Of a stretch of DNA of 64,000 bases, positions 23,608 to 33,180 are shown one piece after another (the stretch's first letter is position 1; each line of letters begins with the position of its first letter). The position numbers and the translations under genes were made by a program. The notes under the pieces are model-generated. The model had not been told where the DNA came from and ran no database searches. It saw only the letters and a program-made list of their open reading frames with translations. The stretch is from Atherix ibis (lineage: Eukaryota; Arthropoda; Insecta; Diptera; Athericidae), in the NCBI GenBank assembly GCA_958298945.1, contig OY282607.1, forward strand, positions 88,729,270 to 88,793,269. The letters are read 5' to 3'.

Positions 23608-24878
23608 CGAGGGTCGTTCAATAAGTCCTTAGAAAAAGATGGAAAAAAACTGTTTTTAAAAAAAAAAATTTTTATTTTTCAACATAATCTCCTTTTAGCT
23701 CTATACACTTTCCCAACCATTTTCCAAAATTTTTATCCCGTCCAAAAAATAGGATTTCGGAAGTTCTGCAAAATACTCATCTGTTTGAGCAATGACGTCC
23801 CCGTTGGAAGGGAACCGTCGTCCGCCAAGCCATTTCTTCAGATTGGGGAAAAGAAAATAGTCACTCGGGGCCAAATCTGGTGAATAAGCGGGATGCTGCA
23901 ACAATTCCATTCTCAATTCCACAATTTTGGCCATGGAAACAGCGCAGGTGTGCACACGCGCATTGTCCTGATGCAAGAGGATTTTTTTCTTCTTCAGATG
24001 GGGGCGTTTCTCTTTGATTTCCACGCTCAACCGTTGCAATAACGACGCGTAATACGCTCCTGTTATTGTTTTTCCTTTTTCCAAGTAGTCAATAAAAATG
24101 ATGCCCTGCGAATCCCAAAAGACCGTGACCATCACCTTGCCGGCCGATGGCACAGTTTTTGCCTTCTTCGGAGCCCGTTCACCCTTGAAAATCCACTGTG
24201 ATGACTGTCTCTACGTTTCTGGAGTGTAGTAGTGTATCCAGGTTTCGTCCACAGTAACATATCGACGAAGGAATTTGGCAAAATTGCGATGAAAGAGTGC
24301 CAACATAGCCTCAGAGTCCACTACACGATTGCGCTTATTCTCCTCTGAGAGCAAACGCGGCACCCATGTTGCCGAAATTTTTTTCACAGACAATTTTTCA
24401 TGCAAAATTGAAGAGACTGTACCTTGTGATATGCCCGTGGCCTCAACTAATTCGCGCACTTTAATTCGTTGATCGTTCAAAATCAGATCGTGGATTTTGT
24501 CGATGATTTCAAGAGTAGACACCTCAACTGGGCGTTCTGAACGATGTTCATCTTTTGTGGATGAACGGCCACGTTTAAATTCATTCACCCAATTGTAAAC
24601 CGTCGCAAACAAAGGTGCAGATGTGCCATGAACTGCATCCAACTCGGCTTTGATTTCTGTCGGGCTTAAGCATTTCAAATGGAGATGTTTGATGACAGCC
24701 CTAAACTCGCTTTTTTCCATTGTTATGAACAAATAAATGTCGTTAACTTTAATCGACGATAGAAATTGACCTACGCTATGGATAGAGCTGAAATAATGAT
24801 ACTTACAAAAAAAAAATCTTTACCGACACTACGAGCGCAATTTCTCGGATTTTCTAAGGACTTATTGAACGACCCTCG
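23608..24878 (-). mobile_element. Irritans-type mariner, 1271 bp, nearly intact
   Basis: The terminal inverted repeats start CGAGGGTCGTTCAATAAG and are identical for 29 bp at both ends (23608-23636 and 24850-24878). TA duplications lie at 23606-23607 and 24879-24880. The element sits inside the Jockey copy on the opposite strand and is therefore younger than it. Length and TIRs are those of a complete mariner. Confidence 0.96.
23701..24732 (-). pseudogene. Mariner transposase, full length with one in-frame stop
   Basis: One continuous minus-strand frame runs from ATG (24732) to the stop at 23701: 343 codons plus stop, the usual mariner length. It is broken only by TAG at 24211-24213. In the related copy at 56430 the codon in the same place (PETK) is Lys, so one A-to-T change explains it. 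The N-terminal DNA-binding part starts MEKSEFRAVIKHLHLKCLS, followed by a second helix-turn-helix (VRELVEATGISQGTVSSIL) and WVPRLL. Catalytic blocks are VTVDETWIHYYTPE, LLHQDNARVHT and YSPDLAPSDYFLF, with 34 residues between the second and third Asp. The start could also be two codons upstream of MEKSE (MFIT). Confidence 0.93.
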
Positions 24879-25301
24879 TATATGGACGGATTAGAACTCT
24901 GGGGATCTACTAAGCCTTCTAATTCCTGTCCAATCCAATGCCTTCAATTAAAAATACTCCGTACAATTGTCGATGCCCCCTTTCATGTTCGCAATACTGT
25001 TATTCATCGTGATCTTAAAGTCCCATTTGTTTTTGATGTGGCAGTATCTCGCTATAAAAAGTTCCGTTCCCGTGTCCTCAAGCATAATAATCCTCTTGTT
25101 CAAGAACTATCCTTCATTTCCTTTCCTAGACTTAAACGTCACTGGTCGCTAAAATACTGAGGCCTAACTGAAACACACGCTAGCAGGAGGAACTTCATTG
25201 GAAGTTTACTCCCCACAATCTTTCAAATTAATTAATACTATTGCTCAAATTTTCTTATTACTATGTTGTAGTTATAAATATCTAAAAAAAATTATAAAAT
25301 A

Positions 25302-25315
25302 AAATTTCAAGATTC
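25302..25315. repeat. 14-bp target-site duplication, right copy
   Basis: Identical to 21711-21724. The DD41D 3' flank resumes after it. Confidence 0.92.
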
Positions 25316-25403
25316 AATCTTTCTAATAAAATTGGAAATTTAAAAAATATTATCCACTAGTTTTTTTTTTATTTATTTTTTTAAATGATCCACGCTGTAT
25401 ATA

Positions 25404-26548
25404 TTGGGTTGGTGCAAAAGTAATGACGTTTTTTACATATACAATTAAACATTTTTTTTATTAATTTTTTTTATTTATTTAATCAATTATATAATTTCCA
25501 TCCGTTCTTATAACCTCCTCCCATCTTTCTATCAATTTATTAATACCATTAGTGTAAAATTCCTTGAATTTTGATGCGAAATATGTAGAAAGGGATGTTT
25601 TTACCTGCTCTATTGTATGAAATGTTTTATCATTTAAAAAGTTTTGCAGTGATCGGAATAAATGAAAATTGGAAGGAGCAAGATCAAAAGAATACGGTGG
25701 ATGCTTGATAACATCCCAATTCAACTCATTTAGCTTGTGTTGGGTCATCATAGCCACATGTGGTCGCGCGTTGTCGTGATGAAACACTACCCCTTTTCTG
25801 TTTACCAATTCTGGTCTATCCTTTTGAAGGGCGATGTTCAATTTGGATAATTGCTGACAATATCTTTGATGGATTTCGGCTTTCGAAGTTGTAAATGGGG
25901 CTTGTCCAGGTATAGCCCAATGTCTTTTTGTTGTCACGTTATTGTACACGACGCATTTCTCATTTCCCGTTACCAAACGATGCAAAAAAGATTCATGTTT
26001 TTGTCTCGCACTTAGAGCAGCGCACGTTGAAACACGATCCAATAAATTGGCAGCCGACAATTGATGAGGTATCCAAACGTCGTACCGCGAAACCATCCCC
26101 ATACGCTTCAAATGTCTTAATACGGTTGTTTGGTTGACTCCCATCATCGACGCGACCTCCCTGGTGGTTAGACGTGGATTGGTGTCAATTATGACTTTTA
26201 ACTTGTCATCATCAGACATCAATGGCCGTCCGGTACGTGGTTTATCAATTAGTGAAAAATCCCCAGATCGGAATTTTGTAAACCATCTTCGTACCTGTCA
26301 AACTTTGATGCCAACTGTTCCATACACTTCGCAAATGTTTTTGGTTGCCACACCAATGTCGTAAATGCATTTTATCGACCGACATTTTGAAAAAATACAA
26401 GGGCTCTTCACTGTACTCTGGCCAGGCCAAAACTGAATAGAAAGTATATAATGCAATCATTTCAAAGAAGATACTATTAATCATTTCTGAAGGAAAATTT
26501 TTTTTACCTGGGATCATAAAAAACCGTCATAACTTTTGCACCAACCCA
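25404..26548 (-). mobile_element. Mariner with Hsmar1/cecropia-type termini, 1145 bp
   Basis: The terminal repeats TTGGGTTGGTGCAAAAGT at 25404 and, inverted, at the right end (ending 26548) are identical over 18 bp and continue with ATGACG after one mismatch. TA lies at 25402-25403 and 26549-26550. The start resembles the known Hsmar1/cecropia-type terminus. The element sits 6 bp beyond the proposed right end of the DD41D transposon. Confidence 0.93.
25479..26385 (-). pseudogene. Cecropia-type mariner transposase, internally deleted, catalytic Asp lost
   Basis: The start codon is at 26383-26385 (MSVDKMHLRH). The frame shifts within the first helix-turn-helix and reopens as the 247-codon frame starting at 26222 (MMSDDDKLKVIID). 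EVASMMGVNQTTVLRHLKRM is the second helix-turn-helix and VWIPHQLS follows. The first catalytic block reads VTGNEKCVVYNN (Asp changed to Asn), the second FHHDNARPH is intact, and the third reads DLAPSNFHLF (Asp to Asn), 34 residues on. The segment between the first and second blocks is short: the usual VWWD...YY part is missing. It is dead by several independent changes. Confidence 0.9.
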
Positions 26549-26550
26549 AT

Positions 26551-27555
26551 AGAATTGTTTAAAATGTAAATAATGGCGACAAAACTTATTAAGCTTTGAT
26601 GGGAGTTACCTTCTCCCAATCGTTGTAATCAGATTTTAAGCAATGTTAAGTGAAGTAGTTGTAGATATTAAATTTTTTTTTTTTAATTTAAAGATAACAT
26701 TTGACATAGTTTCATAAGCTAAAAGTCTTATTTTTCAAGATGAAAAATTCTTATATGGAAAATAATTTAAAAAAAAAACAAAAACAATTAAAATAAATAA
26801 TAAATAGTCAACCAAAATCAATCGATTAACCTGTAAATCTCTGAACCAAGAACACACAAATGTACACCAATCAACTAACCACTTATTCAATCAATCAATC
26901 GATCAATAAAAATTCATTATGGCCAATCAGTGGAATATTTTGTTATACGAATAGTAATCGAAGCATGAAGTGGTCTTGATTTGAACCAAACCCAATCCAA
27001 ACGTGGCATTTGCATTGAAGTTTTCTTCTTTTTTTTGTTGTTGAAAATGAATCCATTTCCGTTCTAATAGATGTCCGACCACTAGTAGTTAACAACTGCA
27101 TTCAAATATTGAACTTTTAGGTGGAATAGATACTATCACCAAGTTGATCAAACTCAGTTTTGGCAGCCCCATTTCCCAATGAACACGACCAACTATCAAT
27201 GTTTCTCCACATTTTAATTAATTGCAATAACACCATTGATTGAATTTTGGTTAACGTAAACATATTCCTTCTCTGTTTGATTTTTCAATATTTCGGATAT
27301 TCTCACAAATCCTATCTGCGCAACATGTTATCCTGTAAACTAATCCTTCCTTCTACTACCCCCCAAACCCCTCCGAACTAGGGAATAATTTTATGTGTAC
27401 AATATGCAAAAAATTCATTCATAATTGATTGATGAGAGTATCTTTTTTTTTTTTTTTTTTTAAATGTTATCCACAACTACTTATGCTAGTAACAAGCAGA
27501 TTTTTTACGGGAATATACAAGGACATGAAGACATGTGGAGAAAAACACCCATCAA
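26551..27555. other. AT-rich intergenic, nothing recognised
   Basis: No coding frame or terminal repeats. A poly-T tract lies at about 27442-27461. Confidence 0.6.
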
Positions 27556-27559
27556 TGTT

Positions 27560-29420
27560 ACCTCTACAACAGGGTAATTTTATTTTATAATATTAGAGAA
27601 TCTCTCGGCCATCGCCGTTTTAAACGTCGATGGGTGTATACTGGAAGGGTGGGAGTGAAAAGTTCCCTTCCTAAGGGATTAGGTTGGAAGGATAGATGCG
27701 AATGGAATTTTTTATATCGGGAGGTGCATAGTTCACGAACAAATGGAACATTTAGGTCACGGTAGATAACAGTGTTTCGCACATAAAAGGGGGCATTGAC
27801 AATTTTACGAAAGATTCGGGATTGTAGGGATTGGATTGGAAAGGAGTTGGAATGCTTAGTCGAACCCCAAAGTTCTAGACCATATGTCCATATTGCTTTC
27901 AGAACCGTATTGTATAGTAATAGTTTACTTGTTGTTGTAAGTTTTGATTTACTGTCTAGGAGACGTAATAATTGTTTGTATCGTCCGTTAAGTTCACGTC
28001 TTTTAGTTTTCGTATGAAGGTTCCAGGTTAACCGTTTGTCGAATATAAGTCCAAGGTAACGTACGCTATTTTTATGTGGAATAATACTGCCGTTTAGGGT
28101 TATGTCGGGAATTTGTTCTCGGCAGAGTGTGAAAGTAACATGAGCAGATTTTTGCTCATTTACCTTCACTCTCCACCTTTTGAACCAAGTTTCTAAGGAG
28201 TGGATATGGTTCTGTAGGATACTAATGGCTGTGGAAGGATCTTTGTGATGTGTCAGAATGGCTGTATCATCAGCATATGTTGCGGTTAGGATGTTGTTGT
28301 GGCAAGGAATGTCATGGGTATAAATAATATATAGGATAGGACTTAGGATACTTCCTTGAGGGACACCGGCGGAAATTGGATAAATGTCAGAGTACTCAAT
28401 ATTTTTAGCTACCTGAAAATATCGGTCTGAGCGATAAGATTTAAGGATGTGGAAATAACCCGAGGGTAGGACTTGGTGGATCTTCCAAAGCAATCCAGGA
28501 TGCCATACACGGTCGAAAGCATGCGAAATGTCAAGAAACACGCCTGGGCAGTATTCCTTTCGCTCTAGCGAACACGCTATGTAGTCGACTACGCGATGAC
28601 ACTGCTGGATAGTGGAATGCTCAGGTCGAAATCCAAACTGATGCTGAGGAATGACACCCTCGGTTTCAAAAATGGGATAAAGGCGTTTTAGGATTAATTT
28701 TTCTAGGATTTTTGATAACATGGAAAGGAGGCTTATAGGTCTTTATGAGGTAGGAAGGTTTTTGGGCTTATTGGGTATTGGGATCATCTTAATTATGGAA
28801 AACTTCCACAGGAAAGGAAAAAATGATGTGCGGAGGATACTATTATAAATATAGGTTATAAGGACGAGGTTTTTTTTGGAAATTTGCTTCAGGATTTCTG
28901 AAGTTATTAGGTCATATCCTGGGGCTTTTTTATTGGAAAGGTGTTCTATTGTGAATTTAACTTCGGAAGGAGTGAAAAACTTAGGAGGTGGACTTATGGG
29001 CAACTGAGTTGATATTTGTCGGAATATTTGTTCGTCATGCAGAATGTCTTGGACATCTTCGTGAGGTTTAAAGATGTTTTCTAAGTGTTTGCCGACGATG
29101 TCAGCTTTCTGTTTATCCGTTTTTGCCCAGGTTCCGTCGGTTTTGTATTTGGGAATTCATCGGTTAGCTGTCCAAAGTGACTTATTAGTTGTCAGTGTTT
29201 CTATGTATACAGTAAATTGTGCGTTATTATAATTAATTATTTCTTGTTTCAGTTCTCGTTGTAGTTGGTTCAGTTTTTTCTTCTCATTTGGCATTCTTGA
29301 ACGTTGCCACTGGGCCCTGACTCGACGTCTCTCGCTTATCAAGCTGCATATTTTTTGAGAGTATCTCTGTACATTTTTGTTGATAGTTGAAATAGTTTAT
29401 TTTCTATTGTCATCAATTTC
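27560..29420 (-). mobile_element. Jockey-like non-LTR retrotransposon, second copy
   Basis: A minus-strand copy of the family at 21725-25301. Coding homology begins near 29420 on the minus strand, upstream of the ERRRVRAQWQRSRMPNE linker, with no endonuclease domain, so it is 5'-truncated. Shortly after the stop codon at 27585 there is an A-rich ATTATAAAATAAAATT, possibly the 3' end. I found no target-site duplication. Confidence 0.85.
27585..29400 (-). pseudogene. Jockey-like reverse transcriptase, best preserved copy in the window
   Basis: From about 29400 to 27585 the minus strand reads almost continuously in one frame, with in-frame stops near 29380, at the end of 29157-29342 (TGA) and at 28743 (TAA, where Tyr of SYRPIS is expected). 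The 378-codon part (27585-28721) holds the RT palm: HQFGFRPEHSTIQQCH, PGVFLDISHAFDRVWH, ISAGVPQGSILSPILY, the catalytic TATYADDTAIL and VRYLGLIFDKRLTW, then the C-terminal IWTYGLELWGSTKHSNSF and HRRLKRRWPRDS. No frameshift lies within the RT. Only a few point mutations separate it from an intact protein, so it is much younger than the other Jockey relics. Confidence 0.92.
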
Positions 29421-29879
29421 AATATGGTTCGTATTTCAGTTTTTTTAAACTTAATTAATGTTGATTTACAATTAAAAAAATAAGTTTTGCGTTACATTTT
29501 CTTCTTTATCAATAGCAATGCTATGTACTTTAGTCCATCGAGGAAAATAATCAATTCAGTAGAAACTATTCTAATTTGAAATGCTAACGAAGCGTCTAAC
29601 ATTTTCTTCTGATAGAATAATCAATTTACTATTAGAGGATAGCTAGCTGGTAGTATTTGTTTTATAGGAAAAACTATTTACAGAAAAAATACTAAAGAAA
29701 TAGAGTCGATTCTGTTGGCAATTACACTTCTACCGTTGACGAGAAATTGATAGATCGTCAGTATGCAAATTGTGAATGTTACACCAGCAATCAGCCAGAG
29801 AGACTGACTTACCTGTGCATATTAGTTGGAATCGAAACGAGAATAAAAATTCAAATCACTGAAAGTGGAACTACTGCAT
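29421..29879. other. Intergenic, nothing recognised
   Basis: AT-rich sequence without a supported frame. Confidence 0.5.
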
Positions 29880-29882
29880 CTA

Positions 29883-30090
29883 TTCGTCTAATGAATCTTG
29901 AAGCCTATCCGCCTGGCAGGGATTAAGTGCAATCACAAAATTTATATCGAATAAAAAGTGCACTCGGTCCAGCGGCCAACAGACTACAATCTTTTCATCG
30001 ATGGCCGCATAAAACGGTGGCATGTAACCATTATCGATATCGCCAACATCATCACACCCCAACCGTGAATTAACCGACGTCTTAAGCCCA
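29883..30090 (-). other. Candidate host exon, unrecognised
   Basis: A minus-strand frame with raised GC reads CGLKTSVNSRLGCDDVGDID then NGYMPPFYAAIDEKIVVCWP and ends LQDSLDE with a stop at 29880. A possible 3' splice site (CATACCATTGAG) lies at about 30098. It lies about 0.4 kb beyond two other candidate exons in the same orientation, so the three may form one gene. I know no family that matches. It could equally be a fragment of an unknown mobile element. Confidence 0.3.
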
Positions 30091-30513
30091 CATGTCTCAA
30101 TGGTATGGAAATCAATTAATGATACTCAATGGGTAACCTGTTCGCTAAAAATCTCGACAAGTAACTGCTTCCCTTCTCCGCAATCCGACTCCATCATCTC
30201 CAATAAAACTTAATCTTCATAAAGTCTTTTATGAAAAAAAATGTAAACTTTTACTCTTTTTAGGGACACTTACCCTATTGGTCCTCATCCTCACGGTCAT
30301 CATCTCCATGATTACAGTTGATCATTTGGCATAAACGTTGTTGTTTTTTGAGGGTTTTTTTTTTTGTGCATCATGCATGGGGATACTGTCTTGGAAATTA
30401 ATTGATTGTCCACCGTAATGGTCTGTAGACATGAAATCTTTGGCGATTGAATTGAATTTCTTATTAACTTTTTAAGAATCCCTCATACAAGAAGCTGTTG
30501 GACTTGTAGTTAG

Positions 30514-31021
30514 TTATATTTTAACATATCCAATTGGATATGTTAAAATCTCCACTGAGTTCGTCTTATCCTTTTCACCAGCTGCCATCGACACGTTATA
30601 ATCCATTATTTTCGAATTCGATGCAAAGTAGAAATTTGTTTCTGAATCTTCTGTTGTCCATTTATGCTCACTTGTCACTCTATTCAATTGGAGTCCTCTG
30701 AGACGGTTGATGCCAATCACAGATACGAGTTGATTGTTTCCATTGAATCCGTGACTTGAGATCATACCAACGTCATTTCTGATGCGAGATGCTTTGGCTA
30801 CAGCTACTTAGGAAGGCAATTATAAGTTAACCACCGAACTTGGTAATATCTCTCACGACCATCACATCGAGCGGGTTGGCAATTGTTTCGGAGAAACATT
30901 TTCGTATCGATTTCCATCTCAGATCTACGTTCTCAACACCTAAACTGCCACCAGCTATGATAACCAGCCCTGTTTCGAAATCAATTTTAGTTTTTATTGC
31001 TTTTCTTTTGTCTTTCAGAAC
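30514..31021 (-). other. Candidate two-exon host gene fragment, unrecognised
   Basis: Two adjoining minus frames are joined in frame if a 37-bp GT...AG segment (30834-30798) is removed: the first ends VVRDITKF, the second continues AKASRIRNDVGMISSHGF. The first (from about 31021, after a TTTGGAAATAG acceptor-like site) contains FETGLVIIAGGSLGVENVDL. The second contains WTTEDSETNFYFASNSKIMD and ends at 30514. Composition is coding-like, with alternating hydrophobic and charged residues as in beta-rich proteins. No family recognised. A 37-bp intron would be unusually short, so a pseudogene with a small insertion is an alternative. Confidence 0.35.
30518..30549. repeat. Perfect 32-bp palindrome
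   Basis: The 16-base half ATTTTAACATATCCAA is followed directly by its exact reverse complement, centred between 30533 and 30534. It overlaps the end of the candidate exon frame ending at 30514. Confidence 0.95.
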
Positions 31022-31029
31022 TATTTCCA

Positions 31030-31544
31030 AATAGAATTAAGTTGGCTCATGACTCCCGGTCTTTATGATTTCTTATCACAATCGTCTGATATATTCTCTA
31101 TGATGGACTAACTCGCGACTAAACCAAAGTAAAGGCGTTCGATCAATAAAGTATCTGCAGTGTACTTTGGTCCAAAGTTTAAAGTACTTTGAATAATATT
31201 AAAGAACTGCGATTATCGACTTGATTGTAGTTGGTTTCTCCTTCCCACTGTTTTCTAGAAAATTCTAATATGAAAATTATATGAATTGCTTCGATGACAA
31301 ATGAAATTAAAAGATTCTTTCCTAATCAATTAAATTTCGTTTTTATTTAATTTCATAATAATTTAATACCATTTATAAAAATACAAATTAGTTACAATAT
31401 TATTTTTTTTTTATATCTTAAATTTTTTAATAGATCTGCAGAAGCAATTTTTTTAACTGTTCTTTCGATATTTCTTGGTAACGTTTTTATTTTTTCATAA
31501 CGCTTAGAAATACAAACGTTATGAAAGAATATCATAACCAATTT
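31030..31544. other. AT-rich intergenic
   Basis: No supported feature. Confidence 0.5.
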
Positions 31545-31800
31545 GGACTTACGGACTAGAAGTTTGGGACTCTACTAAGTCTGCGAATTTCCTTCGAATT
31601 CAAACTTTTCAGTTAAAAAAACTTTCGTAAAATTGTCGATGGTATCTTTTATGTTATAAAAAACTCGTTATAAAAAATTCCATTCTTATCTTTATAATAG
31701 CACTTATACCATGGTGTGCGATCTATCTTTCAGTTTCTCTACTAAAATGGTCCCGAAAATTTTTAATAGAAAACTACTTCCTATAAATCTATGACCTTTC
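31545..31800 (+). pseudogene. Jockey-like C-terminal relic
   Basis: The plus strand reads TYGLEVWDSTKSANFLRIQ-like sequence (about 31552-31605), then KIVDGIFYV, matching the LELWGSTKPSNSCPIQ and IVDAPFHVRN blocks of the Jockey copy at 24890-24990, followed by a short LKWSRKF match near 31745. It is a dead fragment with several frameshifts. Confidence 0.7.
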
Positions 31801-31929
31801 ACTTTACTTCCCATCAAATTTCACGTTAATCAATCTTGTTATCAAATTTTCTTATTTTTTTCCCCTGAAGTCTGGATAGGCATTCAAATCCTTTCTAAAA
31901 CCATTTTAAATATTATCGATAGAACCAAG

Positions 31930-32215
31930 ATGATGTCCTTTCAAGTAGTTTTGGATCTTGGGAAAAAAAGAAGTCCACCGTGATAAAATGCATTGGAGAG
32001 CTGAGGATCAGCACGAATCCCTTTTATCGATGGAAATGGGCCATGTGACACGTGGCATTATCACTGTGGAATATCGAAAAGAGATCAAGAACCGATTTGA
32101 CGTAAAAATTTTTTTTTTGCCTTTCAAGGACTTCTTTATAGAAACCCCAAATTGACAGTTTATCGTTGAGGTGCGAATTTTTTCTTCGTTCCACATTGTC
32201 ATCGGTTATCAACGG
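31930..32215 (-). pseudogene. Mariner transposase relic, catalytic region
   Basis: The minus strand reads LSIWGFYKEVLERQ, then FHSDNATCHMAHF (second catalytic Asp block), then ITVDFFFSQDPKLLERTSSW, which corresponds to the usual APCDFFLFPKLK region holding the third Asp. One stop lies between the blocks. N-terminus and terminal repeats are absent. The subfamily cannot be told. Confidence 0.6.
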
Positions 32216-32424
32216 TGAAGCCTCTCTAATCTTAATTCATTTTCCTGTGTTTCTCAGCCTTTTATATCTTCGTAAAATATGTGTTCTTGATCAGAAATGA
32301 TCCCCATAGACTTGTTTCAATTTTTGGTTAGTTAAACTCGAAGATTCACCAAGCTTAATATAAAATTAGTTTTGCTCCAAATTTTTTCTGCTGCGCAATT
32401 TTTCTCCCATAATGGGGTCATTTC

Positions 32425-32850
32425 TGGGTAAACACGTGGTATCTGAACTGGCTTAGCAGTGCCAAAAAAAGCACAAGGTTTTCCACTATAGCTTAAACCA
32501 GAACTGCCTTATGGTATACCGCGGGTACTTGGTAGGTTTAAGCTTACTATAGCTGTGCCCAACCGAGATAGGAGGCATTAGCTGAAGTGTGGTTAGCTGT
32601 GGTAATTACCTACATCACAGGTATAGTCTTAGGCCTAGAGCTGAGGGATGACGCAATGCCGGTTTCTATCACTGCAGATGATAGTAGCGGTTAAGGTAAC
32701 CCTTGCTACCAACAGTTAGGGTAACTAGCTTGTAACTGATTACTGACTATTAGCAAATGGGCCTACCTGTGATGAAAGGAGCTGGTTAGAGGTAAGATCA
32801 GGTAGTGACACAAATGTGTGTGGAGTAACGAGGGAGCTGTCTGCTGGTTG
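32425..32850 (+). pseudogene. R1-like element, 3' untranslated tail only (plus strand)
   Basis: Read on the plus strand this interval matches the reverse complement of 44900-45310 in several blocks: GGCTTAGCAGTGCC, GCTGTGCCCAACCGAGAT, the GTGTGGTTAGCTGTGGTAAT segment, and GATAGTAGCGGTTAAGGTAA followed by CTTGTAACTGATTACTGAC. It is the fourth copy of this 3' tail in the window and the only one in plus orientation. No coding sequence is included. Confidence 0.6.
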
Positions 32851-32928
32851 AAACTGCTTACTATTTATACAAGGGTGTAATATATACTGTACGTTCAGGA
32901 AAGGTCTATCGAGGGAAAGTTCTCAGTA

Positions 32929-33180
32929 GTGTCAGTTCATACCCAGTCTCATTTAAAAGTTTTAAAATTTTTATTTTGTGTTATTATAAGTTTTCTGAGG
33001 CAAGAGCCAGAGGCTATTTTATTGTTAAATTGGAAAAATCAGACATTGTTAAATTGTGTGGAGCATATTAAGGGGAATCAGATTGGAGGGGAAAATCAGA
33101 CATTGTTAAATTGTGTAGAACATATTAAGATGATTAAAAAGGTTAAAAAGAGGGCTTGGAATAATAATTGTTGGATGTAG
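32929..33180 (+). other. Unrecognised 83-codon frame with internal duplication
   Basis: The open frame contains a 57-bp direct repeat (next entry), so the peptide repeats NQTLLNCVEHIK. No family recognised. The surrounding sequence to about 33980 is GC-raised and may be an undescribed mobile element or decayed gene. Confidence 0.2.
33034..33129. repeat. Direct repeat, period 57 bp
   Basis: AAAATCAGACATTGTTAAAT occurs at 33035 and 33092, each followed by TGTGT(G/A)GA(G/A)CATATTAAG. Confidence 0.9.

Larger units (their letters stand above)
21760..25160 (+). pseudogene. Jockey-like pol (endonuclease end plus RT), interrupted
   Basis: Blocks in order: end of the endonuclease (about 21780-21850); a linker ARAHWQHTRMPNDKTKLNKL (22226); RT entry LLPKNKAPGYDLITSN (22620); a stop at 22757 where the sister copy has Trp; a frameshift near 22850; HQFGFRAEHSTTQQCH (22920), another shift, then PGVFLDISQAFDTVWHPG, LAGVPQGSILGPILY and the catalytic YADD at 23282; a shift at 23389; ARYLGLNLDKGLTW; then, beyond the mariner insertion, LELWGSTKPSNSCPIQ and HVRNTVIHRDLKVPF to about 25158. 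About 11 codons present in the sister copy (the NTVLKAIWT segment) are missing at the mariner junction. It is not functional. Confidence 0.88.
21725..25301 (+). mobile_element. Jockey-like non-LTR retrotransposon, 5'-truncated, with TSD
   Basis: A plus-strand retrotransposon copy is bounded by the exact 14-bp duplication AAATTTCAAGATTC at 21711-21724 and 25302-25315. Its 3' end is A-rich (AAAAAAATTATAAAATAA). Its 5' end falls inside what looks like the C-terminal part of the endonuclease domain (PPPTSTYWPTSRSKLPD at about 21800), so it was 5'-truncated at insertion, as is usual for target-primed reverse transcription. A mariner (23608-24878) later inserted into it. Confidence 0.92.
20511..25397 (+). 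mobile_element. DD41D mariner-type transposon, split by a Jockey insertion
   Basis: The left terminus TGGGGTGGTCCATTT (20511) and the right terminus, whose reverse complement is CAGCGTGGATCATTT (ending 25397), match at 10 of 15 positions and are each flanked by TA (20509-20510 and 25398-25399). The two halves are separated by the Jockey element at 21725-25301, which carries a 14-bp target duplication. Without that insertion the transposon would be about 1.3 kb, normal for a mariner-type element. The right-hand end is an inference from position and weak terminal similarity, while the target duplication itself is exact. Confidence 0.7.
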
